A stretch of DNA of 59,750 bases from a virus: the IMG/VR virus record IMGVR_UViG_3300027743_000032, positions 1 to 59,750 of that record; one strand, written 5' to 3'. A program made the translations under genes and the position numbers. Numbering within the stretch: the first letter of the stretch is position 1; each line of letters begins with the position of its first letter. Shown here piece after piece: positions 42,123 through 50,628 of this stretch. Under the pieces are notes generated by a model. It did no database searches. It had not been told where the DNA came from and saw only the letters and a program-made list of their open reading frames with translations.

Positions 42123-42447
42123 ACGAACACCGGGGCCAGTGTGATCTGTAACCGTTCTTGAAGGCCCAGGCTGTGACGTGTGCGGCGGCCTGCGGATCGT
42201 ACGGTGAGTAGCCTTCCCAACCTGCTTGAGCAGACATCCAATTCCACGTACGCCACGAGAACTGATACAAGCCGTGGTAGAGTTTGTTACGGCTTGTGAT
42301 AGAGGGATCGAACGTGCCGCCAGTCTCACACGAAGCGGTACGCCTGAGCCAGTCGTAGCTTACGTTGTATGTCTGAGCAGCTTCGTAGATGTAATCCAGT
42401 ACGGACGGGCCTACGATGGCTAGTGCGATAAAGTTTCGTCGCCTCAT
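42115..42447 (-). CDS. Exported transglycosylase-like protein, 110 aa
   Basis: MRRRNFIALAIVG is a Tat-like start (RRxFI) with a short hydrophobic run. The domain shows TASCETGGTFDPSITSRNK with the catalytic-type Glu, and LYHGLYQFSWRTWNWMSAQAG, as in lysozyme-like resuscitation-factor/transglycosylase domains. It could open peptidoglycan during lysis or entry. The gene overlaps the RuvC gene by 8 bases. Confidence 0.75.
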   Translation of the reverse strand: MRRRNFIALAIVGPSVLDYIYEAAQTYNVSYDWLRRTASCETGGTFDPSITSRNKLYHGLYQFSWRTWNWMSAQAGWEGYSPYDPQAAAHVTAWAFKNGYRSHWPRCSYA

Positions 42448-42713
42448 GGATTACGTCCCGCTTTCAGGTTTTCTGTGAACTGTGTCAGCTCTCGTTGTAC
42501 GCTGTCCATCATGTTAAGATCGCCCTCGTTCACTTCCTCGCCCGAAGTCAGATTGCTTATAATGCCTTCGAACAATGCAAGGGCACCTAAATAGAACGCG
42601 ATCTTGGTTTCGCGGCGCTGGACAGCATTTGCGCCTACCGGGTCTAGTGATAGGCGCACGTAATTCTTCCACGCGGTTTCGATGAGTTTATTTGGTGGTG
42701 CCAAGATTGTCAC
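42444..42713 (-). CDS. Hypothetical protein, 89 aa
   Basis: Unrecognised helical protein (IAFYLGALALFEGIISNLTS, MMDSVQRELTQFTENL). Its start lies inside the polymerase gene by 26 bases and its stop overlaps the next start as ATGA. It may be a small replication accessory. Confidence 0.65.
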   Translation of the reverse strand: MTILAPPNKLIETAWKNYVRLSLDPVGANAVQRRETKIAFYLGALALFEGIISNLTSGEEVNEGDLNMMDSVQRELTQFTENLKAGRNP

Positions 42714-45102
42714 CTACCTTCATGTCGATTCTGATAGACGGATATCCTTCGAAGCGTGGCTTCTCCATCACGCTTTTAATCAACGCCATCACTTCTTTAC
42801 GATAGCGTCGGTCGCTCTCTACGACGAGCGCATCGTGGATCATCAGGATGATATAGCTGTTATAGCGAGCAAGCAATGGCTGTAGTTCGACCATCGATAA
42901 TAAGCAATAGTCCGAGGCATTAGATTGGATCGGGAAGTTGATCGCCTGCCGTAGTGCCTTATGATCGAGTACAACCGGGAAGCGCATCACCCGCCCGGAG
43001 GGGGTTGTGATATAGCCCTGCTGTTGTACTTTCCGTTGTAGGTCAATCGTCCACTTACGATGAACAGGATACGTACGCCAGAAGTTATCAACAAACTTCC
43101 GAGCTTCACTAACAGTACAGCCAAGACCAACGGGGGGAGGACTAGAAAGCTTTTCAGCACCCTCGCCATACTGTAGTCCGAACCTGATCTTCTTGGCGTT
43201 CTGTCGCATTTGCGACCAGGTGGCCTTGTCGTGAAGTTCTCGTCTGGTGTTGAATGCGCCCTCTGCTGTTGCACTATGCACGTCTCCTGACTTTAGATGC
43301 TCCAGCAAAACAGGATCGCGTGATTCCGCCCAAGCGAGCCAGACTTCGATCTGATTATAGTCTGCCTCGACGATTTCATGAGTGTCGGTGTTGTGTGGGA
43401 TGATTACTTCACGCAGTCTAGCGTAGTCCGCACCTACTGTATAGTCTTTGGGGATGGTCTGCATGGCGGGATCGTGATAGGAAGTACGACCAGTTCGAGT
43501 TGTAGTAACGAACGCACTCGGATGCAGTAGACCGTCCCATTTAATATTACGCCACGCCGAATCAACATAATCGATCATCGTGTCTAGCGTGCGTAAGTCA
43601 CGTAGCTTATCGGCGAACGGGTGGTCGAGCCTATCGAGCGTTTCACGATCTAAGCTGGGTTCTCCGGTCTTACTGGAGAACTTGATAGGCTCCAGCCCAA
43701 TGAGATTAAAGAACAGCCGTCGCAACTGTGGGTTGCTCTGGAAGTTAACTTCATAATCTTCAGACCAACCGTATTCGTCACGCGCTTCCCGCTGCATGGA
43801 GGCTGTGACATCCTGCCAGCGTTCACACCAATCAATCGTCATTTGGCGCAGCTTGTCCTGATCGACATTGATGCCGCGCACCTGCATCTTGACGAACGCT
43901 CTAATAGCCGGAAGCAGCAGGCCGCTATAAAGAGGCTCCGTACCTTCCTCGATCATGCGTGGCCGGTGAATGTCCACGAGGCGTCGAGTGTAGGCTGCGT
44001 CTTTGGCGTTGTACTGATACAGCACGTCGTCGGGAAGTTGGTTCATCTTCCCTTTGTAGTATTTCTTGACTTCTTCGTTGTACCAGCCGGCCCCAAGATA
44101 TTCTCGCGCGTTCTCTTTCAGACCGTGCCGGCCGGGTCGTTCGTCAGTGCAGACCGACATCAGCATGGTGTCGTTTACTAAGGGGAGCATCGTGCCGAAG
44201 TAGTTGTACAGTCCGTTGATGTCGTACTGGCCCGCCTGGAACGTCCACTGCACGTTCAAGGGCCACACGAAAATGAACTTTGGAAGCTTGCAGTTAGTAT
44301 CTAGACACTTGTTGTGCTGACGCCAGCCTCGTACGTGCGTGCCGTTTCTTATGCACAGAGGCAGGATATCACGCGGGAATACCCAAGTACGTTCTAGGCC
44401 TGCGTTGTCGATATAACTCAGGGCCAAACACAACAACTGGTCAGAATAAGCATCGATCAGTTCGATATCTGGGTTTGATGTCTCGATGTCTATGGCGACT
44501 GGTCGATCTTTGGGCAGGCCGCTTAATATCTGCTGGCCGTGCGACAGGCTCTTAACGAGGTTGTAACTGACGTGAGCTGGCTGTCCGTCGGGTTCCCATT
44601 CGACGATGCGTTGGATTTTGCACAGGTCACGGATAATGTCTTGAACCGCATCCATGCTCTCGGAACGCAGAGCGAACGCGGGATGGTGTGTGTCCATGAC
44701 GTAGCAATGATGCACGTCTGACCAAACGACCGAACCACGACTGCCTTTCCGGCGTGGTAGGCGTGTGACAGCCTCGTGTGCGATCTCACCACAGGTGATT
44801 ACCAGCTTGGGTTTGTACTGCTGGATTTCTAGGTCTAGTCTGGGAGCGCACTCTGACAGTTCTTCCGGACTAGGATAGTTGTTGAACCAACAGATCGCGT
44901 TCGTTGTGTAGACCTTGTTACGATCCCAGCCTGAGAACTTGAGCAAATCATCCAGTAACCGGCCGGATGCCCCCGTAAATGGACGCTTCGTGCGAGTTGC
45001 TTCGTCGTGGCCGGGAGCAATTCCGACCACGACTACTCCGTGATCAGGGTTGCCGAACCCCCTGATCCCGTGTTCGTGACACATTCTACCTGTGACGTTC
45101 AT
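42688..45102 (-). CDS. DNA polymerase I family protein with N-terminal uracil-DNA-glycosylase-like domain, 804 aa
   Basis: Residues 1-165 match family-4-type UDG: GIAPGHDEATRTKRPFTGAS (motif 1), Cys71 and Cys85 in place of iron-sulfur ligands, DTHHPAF (motif 2). The 3'-5' exonuclease follows (AIDIET near 204, YNAKDAAYTRRL), then polymerase A motifs: EADYNQIEVWLAWAE, NAKKIRFGLQYGEGAEKL and IHDALVVE (about 755). The start is set at MNVTGRMCHE. A UDG domain before polymerase A is also known in SPO1-like phages. It replicates the phage genome and may check for uracil. Confidence 0.93.
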   Translation of the reverse strand: MNVTGRMCHEHGIRGFGNPDHGVVVVGIAPGHDEATRTKRPFTGASGRLLDDLLKFSGWDRNKVYTTNAICWFNNYPSPEELSECAPRLDLEIQQYKPKLVITCGEIAHEAVTRLPRRKGSRGSVVWSDVHHCYVMDTHHPAFALRSESMDAVQDIIRDLCKIQRIVEWEPDGQPAHVSYNLVKSLSHGQQILSGLPKDRPVAIDIETSNPDIELIDAYSDQLLCLALSYIDNAGLERTWVFPRDILPLCIRNGTHVRGWRQHNKCLDTNCKLPKFIFVWPLNVQWTFQAGQYDINGLYNYFGTMLPLVNDTMLMSVCTDERPGRHGLKENAREYLGAGWYNEEVKKYYKGKMNQLPDDVLYQYNAKDAAYTRRLVDIHRPRMIEEGTEPLYSGLLLPAIRAFVKMQVRGINVDQDKLRQMTIDWCERWQDVTASMQREARDEYGWSEDYEVNFQSNPQLRRLFFNLIGLEPIKFSSKTGEPSLDRETLDRLDHPFADKLRDLRTLDTMIDYVDSAWRNIKWDGLLHPSAFVTTTRTGRTSYHDPAMQTIPKDYTVGADYARLREVIIPHNTDTHEIVEADYNQIEVWLAWAESRDPVLLEHLKSGDVHSATAEGAFNTRRELHDKATWSQMRQNAKKIRFGLQYGEGAEKLSSPPPVGLGCTVSEARKFVDNFWRTYPVHRKWTIDLQRKVQQQGYITTPSGRVMRFPVVLDHKALRQAINFPIQSNASDYCLLSMVELQPLLARYNSYIILMIHDALVVESDRRYRKEVMALIKSVMEKPRFEGYPSIRIDMKVGDNLGTTK

Positions 45103-45104
45103 TG

Positions 45105-45341
45105 TTAGTTTTCTTGTGCTTTCGCGTGTGATGCTGGGTTTATACTTAGAATATCCAGGTCGTCCTGAGTTAGTTCTATGCCTGCTTCCTGCTTGCACTC
45201 AGGGCATATGTCGGTCATGATCGCAGCCGCTTTCCTCGCCGCAACGTCTGCGTCGTTACAAGCGAAGCCTATGCTTGCGCCGCATAGATATTGTGTTTCT
45301 ATGACCCAGATTTGTTCTGGGGGGTCTTTCTTGTCTTGCAT
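45105..45341 (-). CDS. Small zinc-binding protein, 78 aa
   Basis: CPEC plus earlier cysteines (YLCGASIGFAC) may form a zinc site; the C-terminus is acidic (LTQDDLDILS). Its stop lies two bases before the polymerase start. Not recognised. Confidence 0.65.
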   Translation of the reverse strand: MQDKKDPPEQIWVIETQYLCGASIGFACNDADVAARKAAAIMTDICPECKQEAGIELTQDDLDILSINPASHAKAQEN

Positions 45342-45342
45342 G

Positions 45343-45555
45343 TCACGCCCCCAGCTTAGTCAGCAGTCTGACGCCAAGCTGGTACTCGTTGAACCAGTGT
45401 TCGCGGTCGGCTTCTGAGATGTTAGGGTCGGTCATGTTTGACTTGGCTACCTTCATCGACTGTGTGATGCGTGCCAGCAGGTAGTCTTTCTCTTGTTCGG
45501 TTAGCTCGACTACCACTGCGGTAATAGCGTCAGCGGGTACGCTCGATGCTTGCAT
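45343..45555 (-). CDS. Hypothetical protein, 70 aa
   Basis: Helical protein with VVVELTEQEKDYLLARITQS and EHWFNEYQLGVRLLTKLGA. It overlaps the preceding gene by 46 bases and ends one base before the next. Function not recognised. Confidence 0.65.
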   Translation of the reverse strand: MQASSVPADAITAVVVELTEQEKDYLLARITQSMKVAKSNMTDPNISEADREHWFNEYQLGVRLLTKLGA

Positions 45556-45752
45556 CCGTCTGGCTCCCTATATTCTGTGCAGTCCCAACAAACCCACCTG
45601 TCACACACAGGACAGCGGTAGGCATCTAGGTTCTTACAGATAAAGCAGCGTGGGAATATTATCCGGGCTAGCCGGCGGCGAGACGGAGCAGCAGGTCTGT
45701 GCTGATTTCCCCGCGCGCCATCAATTCCTTGATAATCAGCTTGCGTAGCCAT
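45510..45752 (-). CDS. Zinc-finger protein, 80 aa
   Basis: The cysteine series CFICKNLDAYRCPVCDRWVC then CTEY and a late CKH make a treble-clef or double zinc site. ATG 45752 has AGGGAG eleven bases upstream, which requires an 85-base overlap with the RHH gene in another frame; no later in-frame start exists before the fold, so the overlap is likely real. Confidence 0.65.
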   Translation of the reverse strand: MATQADYQGIDGARGNQHRPAAPSRRRLARIIFPRCFICKNLDAYRCPVCDRWVCWDCTEYREPDGCKHRAYPLTLLPQW

Positions 45753-45862
45753 GATGAGAGTGTCTCCCTATCACGCTCTGCTAGCTTCTGCACGAGGGCG
45801 AACAGGTCAGGTTCCATGTACGCCTTTACGTGTGAGATTTTATCTGAGGTCGAGAGTGTCAT
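45668..45862 (-). CDS. Ribbon-helix-helix (CopG-like) protein, 64 aa
   Basis: A beta strand (KISHVKAYMEPD) then two helices (LFALVQKLAERD, LSSWLRKLIIKELMARG), the pattern of small CopG-type DNA-binding dimers. It overlaps the primase gene end by ATGA. Likely a transcriptional regulator, perhaps of this operon. Confidence 0.7.
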   Translation of the reverse strand: MTLSTSDKISHVKAYMEPDLFALVQKLAERDRETLSSWLRKLIIKELMARGEISTDLLLRLAAG

Positions 45863-48249
45863 GCTGTCTCTTTCTTCTTGAGAATCCAGGTTTTCACACC
45901 GGCTAGTGTGACGCCCTGTTCGATATCGATGATCTTTTTTAGCGAGGCTTGCATCGCACTGAGCTTCTTACCCAGAACGACGCTGTTTCTGTACGCCACC
46001 TTGAAGCTCTGCGAATCGTCTGCCGAGGCTTCTAGCATACCCCACAACTGCGCGCTGGTGTACGGCTTTACTTCTTTGGTGTTCGTCACGAAGCGTGTGA
46101 CGGCTCCTACTAGCAAGCCTTCTTCTTCGAGCGAGAACGTCTGCTGTGCGGACTTCACATCCTCGATGGCGCTCTTGAACTCGATTTCACACCCCAGCGC
46201 CTGAGCGATCCACAGTCCGTAGCGGGCGAAATCTTCGATGCGAAACTGTGGAATGCCTGTTGAGGGGAGGGGTGTACGTAGGACTTTCTGAATATCGTTG
46301 ATGATCGCTCCCCACAGAACGTTGCGCTTCTCGTTCAGATCGGCCAGGATCAGCTCTTCCGAGATAAACCGCTCGAATCTGCTGAACGTAAACAGTAAGA
46401 ACCGATCCGCCACATCCTCACGACCGAACTTAGGATTGTGGGCGGTCACACCAATGATGGCCTGGCGGCGCATAGTGACCGAATCTGTATCGGTGTAGAG
46501 CTTACGTTTGTTGTGATCGGTGGTGCCTGCCGAGAGTGCGAGCCTATCAGGAAGCCACTTCTCCCAGGTGTCTACATTGTCCAGAACCAGGAGGGGTTCT
46601 GTTGATACCGTATGATCGAAGTCCTCTTGTGTGGTCACAGCCCCAATGGACTTGCGCCGGCCGTATAGCGTCGTATAGATTCGCTTGAAGATACACGTCT
46701 TGCCGGAGCCGGGCTGGCCGATGTTGGCGATGACAGGTCTGGTGTGTGCCGCGTCTCTGAATAAGACGAACAAGAACCATGTCTTGAACAGTGCCATAGC
46801 TTGAGCTGGCGTCATGTTGGTGATGTTATCGACGCCTGAGCCATAGCCGCGGGAGCCGTTGCCGAATAACTCGTTGCCCCAATCAATTGAGTTGCGATAA
46901 TTTGGGATGAACGGTTCGACGCTAGGTATCCAGGGGAATACGATGTTGTCACACCCGTTGTAGCTGGTTTGGATATCGGTGTCTGTAATCTTGATAACAC
47001 CACGTTTGCCCGTATGCAGGAGCATCGTGTTGTCTTGTGGGTTGTAGTACGACAACGCTGCTTCTAGTGCTGTCTCGGGCAGCGTACTAATGTGTGACTT
47101 AAGGCCGGCTACACAGTACCGTGATTCCGGTTCTGTCTGGTTCAAGCCGAATTGGATATCGAGCATCGCCCGCAGTCGTTCGCTGAGCAACTCGACTGCA
47201 AGCGGACGCCCAACGTCCGACCGGATGTACCAGCCCTTACCTGTGGTGGTGTGAAAGAACGCCCCCTGCTTGCGTAGCTCGTCTAACACCGTACTGTAGA
47301 TCGTACGCCTTTTATCTATGGTAGGTACGCTGGACTTTTGTACGTTGTAGATCGTCAGCTTAGGGTCTTGCTGGTTCGTCTTGACCGCGTGTTCCGCACG
47401 TAGAACGTCACGCGCCAGGTCAGCTTCGGCGCGATATTTATTGTCGCGGTACTTGTTATTAGCACTCGCACTCGCCAGAACGAATACTTCTTCTCGGTCG
47501 AGGCCAGCCTTGAACCCCCAACACATTAAGGCCCATAACGCTTCACTACGATCATCTTGTGCGCGGTCGTAGGTGACGTAGACCTTAACAGGAATGTCGT
47601 TCTTGATGCGCTCAAGCAGTTCTACTGGATGCTGCTTGACATCGTGTGTACCTTCGATGAAGTTGCCATCGAAATGCTCTATCAGAGTCGGGCTTACCTC
47701 TGGAAGTGCCTCGAACTCTTCTGGCCCAAGCGGGTTATTGTGACTTGATATAACGTGAACTTGCTTGGGGCCGTCCGGATACTTGTGGTTGAGTGTACCC
47801 GGAATGCGTACCTTCTTACCGAGAGGCCATCCCGACCTATCACACAGCGGAATGCTGTAACTAAGCTTCTTAGACAGACCTTCGTGTGATTCTGGATCGA
47901 GCTGCTCGTTGATGATCCAGTAGCCCTGATGTCTACCTGGGCTAGTCTCTACCAGAACAGAAGGTGGCTTGGGCAGCTTCGTTACGTCTGCATCGTCAAG
48001 GTCTGCCTGTAAGGTTCGTGACGGGAGTACGTTTGCTTTCGTACTCTGAGGAGCCTTGAACAGATACGAGCTAAAGTAGACATTCGCCGTGCTCTTTGCG
48101 TCGTCGGCACGTTCGACGATTCTATCCAGGTCTTGCGGCCACTTGTACCAACTCTCTAGCCATCCCGAGCTGCCGTTCGAAACTGCTAGACAGAAGTATC
48201 CAGGTTGGTCACATGTAATGACCGTGCGTAGGAAGTCAGCCGTGTTCAT
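45859..48249 (-). CDS. Primase-helicase (AEP-type primase plus AAA+ ATPase), 796 aa
   Basis: The N-terminus carries primase-polymerase motifs: QADLDDAD (about 83) and ETSPGRHQGYW (about 107), then KVRIPGTLNHK. The C-terminal ATPase has Walker A GQPGSGKTCIFKRIY (about 509), Walker B LLVLDNVDTW and a sensor AIIGVTAHNP. The two-part layout fits phage replication primase-helicases that load at or melt the origin. It is the only replicative helicase candidate besides the SNF2 protein. Confidence 0.8.
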   Translation of the reverse strand: MNTADFLRTVITCDQPGYFCLAVSNGSSGWLESWYKWPQDLDRIVERADDAKSTANVYFSSYLFKAPQSTKANVLPSRTLQADLDDADVTKLPKPPSVLVETSPGRHQGYWIINEQLDPESHEGLSKKLSYSIPLCDRSGWPLGKKVRIPGTLNHKYPDGPKQVHVISSHNNPLGPEEFEALPEVSPTLIEHFDGNFIEGTHDVKQHPVELLERIKNDIPVKVYVTYDRAQDDRSEALWALMCWGFKAGLDREEVFVLASASANNKYRDNKYRAEADLARDVLRAEHAVKTNQQDPKLTIYNVQKSSVPTIDKRRTIYSTVLDELRKQGAFFHTTTGKGWYIRSDVGRPLAVELLSERLRAMLDIQFGLNQTEPESRYCVAGLKSHISTLPETALEAALSYYNPQDNTMLLHTGKRGVIKITDTDIQTSYNGCDNIVFPWIPSVEPFIPNYRNSIDWGNELFGNGSRGYGSGVDNITNMTPAQAMALFKTWFLFVLFRDAAHTRPVIANIGQPGSGKTCIFKRIYTTLYGRRKSIGAVTTQEDFDHTVSTEPLLVLDNVDTWEKWLPDRLALSAGTTDHNKRKLYTDTDSVTMRRQAIIGVTAHNPKFGREDVADRFLLFTFSRFERFISEELILADLNEKRNVLWGAIINDIQKVLRTPLPSTGIPQFRIEDFARYGLWIAQALGCEIEFKSAIEDVKSAQQTFSLEEEGLLVGAVTRFVTNTKEVKPYTSAQLWGMLEASADDSQSFKVAYRNSVVLGKKLSAMQASLKKIIDIEQGVTLAGVKTWILKKKETA

Positions 48250-48536
48250 GCGACTTTATCACAGGTAACAGTCACAACCCCGCCCCCTCTGCAGGTCGTG
48301 CGGTGTTCTTCTTGAAGCGTGATGATTTGCAGATTTAGCTCATGCAAGACGGCATCAAGCGGCACCCATGCGGGGATGTCACACAAGCACCGGTCATGGT
48401 ATGCCTCATCTTCTTGCACAGTGAAGCAGACCCTACAAACGAGGGGCATAGGGTCTGGGAAAGTCACCTTACGCAAGTCAGACAACATGCGATGGCGCTC
48501 TACCAAGTGTGCGTGTGCAGAACCGTGATGAGGCAT
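48246..48536 (-). CDS. Small cysteine-rich protein, 96 aa
   Basis: CRVC and a later CLC (RCLCDIPAWVPLDAV) plus His residues may bind zinc. ATG 48536 with AAGAAACGG upstream; ATGA overlap with the primase gene. Not recognised. Confidence 0.65.
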   Translation of the reverse strand: MPHHGSAHAHLVERHRMLSDLRKVTFPDPMPLVCRVCFTVQEDEAYHDRCLCDIPAWVPLDAVLHELNLQIITLQEEHRTTCRGGGVVTVTCDKVA

Positions 48537-48558
48537 ACCGTTTCTTAGACCAGCTGGA

Positions 48559-48990
48559 TTAGACTTCGCGCAGCTTGATCGCGGTGATCTCGTTGCGCTG
48601 CTGCGGGTCGCCGCCGTTGTCGGGAATCCAAGTGCGCTGCGTGATCGTGAGCGTGACCGGCGTAGGAACCTGACCGAACACCTGGTTCAGAATGGCCTCC
48701 AGGTCTACGCTGTCAGACTTCAGCTCGCTCGGATCGACGCCCATGTTCACCAAGTCCTGAGACAGACGCCACAGAGCGCCAGGCTTCAGGTTCCAACGTG
48801 CGATGATCGAGCGGTTAGCCGTCTCGCCGTCGCCGTTGGTGTACTCGAAGCGGAACTTGCCTTCGATGTTCGTACTATCTCCGGCTTTCGTGTCCTTCGC
48901 TTCCCACGATTCCGTCACGCCGTCGTAGTTTCCCGGCGGTACGGGTTCGAAGCTGGGGATGTTCTGGAAGTCAATTCTACCCAAAGGCAT
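48559..48990 (-). CDS. Putative single-strand DNA-binding (DUF669-like) protein, 143 aa
   Basis: FEPVPPGNYDGVTESWEAKD and FRFEYTNGD match the opening of DUF669-type phage proteins, and VTLTITQRTW with the conserved end EITAIKLREV gives a beta-barrel look. Such proteins neighbour recombination ATPases and are thought to bind single-stranded DNA. It is the first gene after promoter 49118, with a 5' leader of about 120 bases. Confidence 0.6.
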   Translation of the reverse strand: MPLGRIDFQNIPSFEPVPPGNYDGVTESWEAKDTKAGDSTNIEGKFRFEYTNGDGETANRSIIARWNLKPGALWRLSQDLVNMGVDPSELKSDSVDLEAILNQVFGQVPTPVTLTITQRTWIPDNGGDPQQRNEITAIKLREV

Positions 48991-49018
48991 TGCTGTTCTT
49001 TCTTGTAGCTGTGATACT

Positions 49019-49066
49019 GGCTGTGGCTGTGGCTGTGGCTGTGGCTGTGATCGTGGCTGCGGCTGC
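49019..49066. repeat. Hexanucleotide tandem repeat in a 5' leader
   Basis: Five perfect copies of GGCTGT (49019-49048), a short break, then two GGCTGC copies (49055-49066). On the transcript it is an ACAGCC / GCAGCC repeat lying between promoter 49118 and the start codon at 48990. Confidence 0.9.
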
Positions 49067-49117
49067 GGTTCTTATTCTGACGCCTCCCATTCTAGGCCAC
49101 TCGACGGCCCTACCCCA

Positions 49118-49147
49118 AGTATACCACACGGGGCACCCCGCCGTCAA
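49118..49147 (-). promoter_or_regulatory. Sigma-70-like promoter of the DUF669/primase block
   Basis: -35 TTGACG (49142-49147), 18-base spacer ending GTGTGG, -10 TATACT (49118-49123). It overlaps the stop codon of the 49536 gene, showing that the promoter is partly coding. Confidence 0.85.
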
Positions 49148-49536
49148 GTCTTTGGCGGGGCTGGTTTTAAACTCGTTCTAGCTGCTTCGAATGTGTCGTA
49201 CTGAGTGAAATTCAGCAGGTGATAGAATGCGTTTTCGCGGGGGCCTACGATCACAAGCCTCTTCGCGTGAGCGTATGCATAACCCGCTTCGAAATGGCGA
49301 CCGCCGCGTTTGTACTCAGTAGGGACGTTATCAGCCTCAGTAAAGGCCATGAATACTTCGGCTGCTCGGATGCACTCAAGATCGTGCTGAGAGTACGTAG
49401 CAGGCGTCCAGGGCGGCTTTTCGTGTATGCCCGTCAGCCACTCGCTAGTAATAACGTGACCGTCTTGCGTGAGCTGGTGTGCGTACGTAGCCAGAGCTAC
49501 ACGCTTGTAATAAGAACCTGCGAGATATATTTTCAC
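49144..49536 (-). CDS. Nucleoside 2-deoxyribosyltransferase-like protein, 130 aa
   Basis: The start MKIYLAGSYYKR, DLECIRAAEVFMAFTE and GGRHFEAGYAYAHAKRLVIV match the nucleoside 2-deoxyribosyltransferase fold (nucleotide-salvage glycosyl exchange). The Glu in HFEAGYA is the usual catalytic nucleophile position. GTG start with GTGA overlap of the ATPase gene. It would affect the pool of deoxynucleosides. Confidence 0.85.
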   Translation of the reverse strand: MKIYLAGSYYKRVALATYAHQLTQDGHVITSEWLTGIHEKPPWTPATYSQHDLECIRAAEVFMAFTEADNVPTEYKRGGRHFEAGYAYAHAKRLVIVGPRENAFYHLLNFTQYDTFEAARTSLKPAPPKT

Positions 49537-50366
49537 TTAGCGGTCGTAGGACGGGCGTGATCGGCAGTAGGCCAGGGCTGATGGTCACGGATCGTATTCA
49601 GAAGTGGGGCTAGCGACGGGTTGTAAATCTGAAATGGAATCTCCATCGCTGCCGGATCGTTACGGTCACGCTGCATCTTCGCCTGGTGGATCGTTTCCAT
49701 AGGAGAGAAATCCAACAGCCGACGCCAGGGCGGAGCGGTTTCGTACACGTACAGCCGACCGAGGAAGTTAATCAAGCTAGGAATCTGCGCCTGGAGTGCC
49801 TTGTTGAATGCGATTTCTGATCGGGCTTCGATCTTCTGGTTCATGACGGTGCGTGCTTCTTGTGTCTCTTGCATGACGAACACAAGATTCACCTTGGGGC
49901 CTGTCGTTGTCAGATCAACGTAGTTTCGGATCAACTGCATCACGTCTGCCGTGGAGGCGCTGTGATGTTCCCACTTGACGTTGGCTACTGGCCCGTATAG
50001 ATCGCGCAGGTCAATCGACCAGGCTTCGGAGAGGGTGTCGATGATTACTGACTTGTAGCCGAGGTCTTTCTCTTTTAGTAGTGACTGCCTGATCTTTTCT
50101 AGATCGTCGAACTTGTTGATCGTCACCACGTCGATGCGATCTGCATACGAGCTGATAACGTGAGGATTGCCGCGCGCGTCGATGTACAGAGCCGGGCTAC
50201 CGAGCGGAGTATCAGTGATCGTAGCGGCCAGCGTCGTCTTGCCTGTGCCTGGCGGCCCGTAGATACCCAGTACCAAACCGCGCTCTTCGTTAGACACGGG
50301 CTTAACGTCTAAGCCCCCTAGCTTTCGTATGACTGACTGTGCATTACTCGGCGTGAGCGTTACCAT
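49533..50366 (-). CDS. Sak4-like RecA-fold ATPase, 277 aa
   Basis: Walker A GIYGPPGTGKTTLAATI near residue 35 and Walker B SVIIDTLSEAW; the general plan matches phage nucleotide-binding (AAA_24/Sak4) recombinases that anneal or exchange single strands. The start is set at MVTLTPSNAQ with GAGGAAAG upstream. Beside the Cas4-like nuclease and the DUF669-like protein, it completes a recombination set. Confidence 0.8.
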   Translation of the reverse strand: MVTLTPSNAQSVIRKLGGLDVKPVSNEERGLVLGIYGPPGTGKTTLAATITDTPLGSPALYIDARGNPHVISSYADRIDVVTINKFDDLEKIRQSLLKEKDLGYKSVIIDTLSEAWSIDLRDLYGPVANVKWEHHSASTADVMQLIRNYVDLTTTGPKVNLVFVMQETQEARTVMNQKIEARSEIAFNKALQAQIPSLINFLGRLYVYETAPPWRRLLDFSPMETIHQAKMQRDRNDPAAMEIPFQIYNPSLAPLLNTIRDHQPWPTADHARPTTAK

Positions 50367-50628
50367 GTCTGCGTATCTTTCCTCGTGGCTTAGTCTGACG
50401 TAGCTCGGTGAAGCCCAGATCAGTCCAGTGTATGATGTAGCGTCGTGCCGTGCCATTAGGCATGGTCACAACTCCCTCCTCTTTGTGTTGGGTGTCTGGC
50501 TCGTGCTTCTCTAGTTGACAAGTAAAGGTAACTCCGTTAGGCAGGTAAAGCTTCTGCGTACACTTGCGTACCCTGAGGGTTTTCAAGGCCAGCGAACCCG
50601 CGGCTGGTGTGCCTGCTCGGGTGGTCAC
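50344..50628 (-). CDS. Hypothetical protein, 94 aa
   Basis: Two cysteines (KCTQKLYLPNGVTFTCQLEKH) followed by His suggest a metal site or disulfide; the C-terminus is basic (KPRGKIRRHG). It overlaps the nuclease stop (ATGA) and the ATPase start by 23 bases. Not recognised. Confidence 0.65.
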   Translation of the reverse strand: MTTRAGTPAAGSLALKTLRVRKCTQKLYLPNGVTFTCQLEKHEPDTQHKEEGVVTMPNGTARRYIIHWTDLGFTELRQTKPRGKIRRHGNAHAE

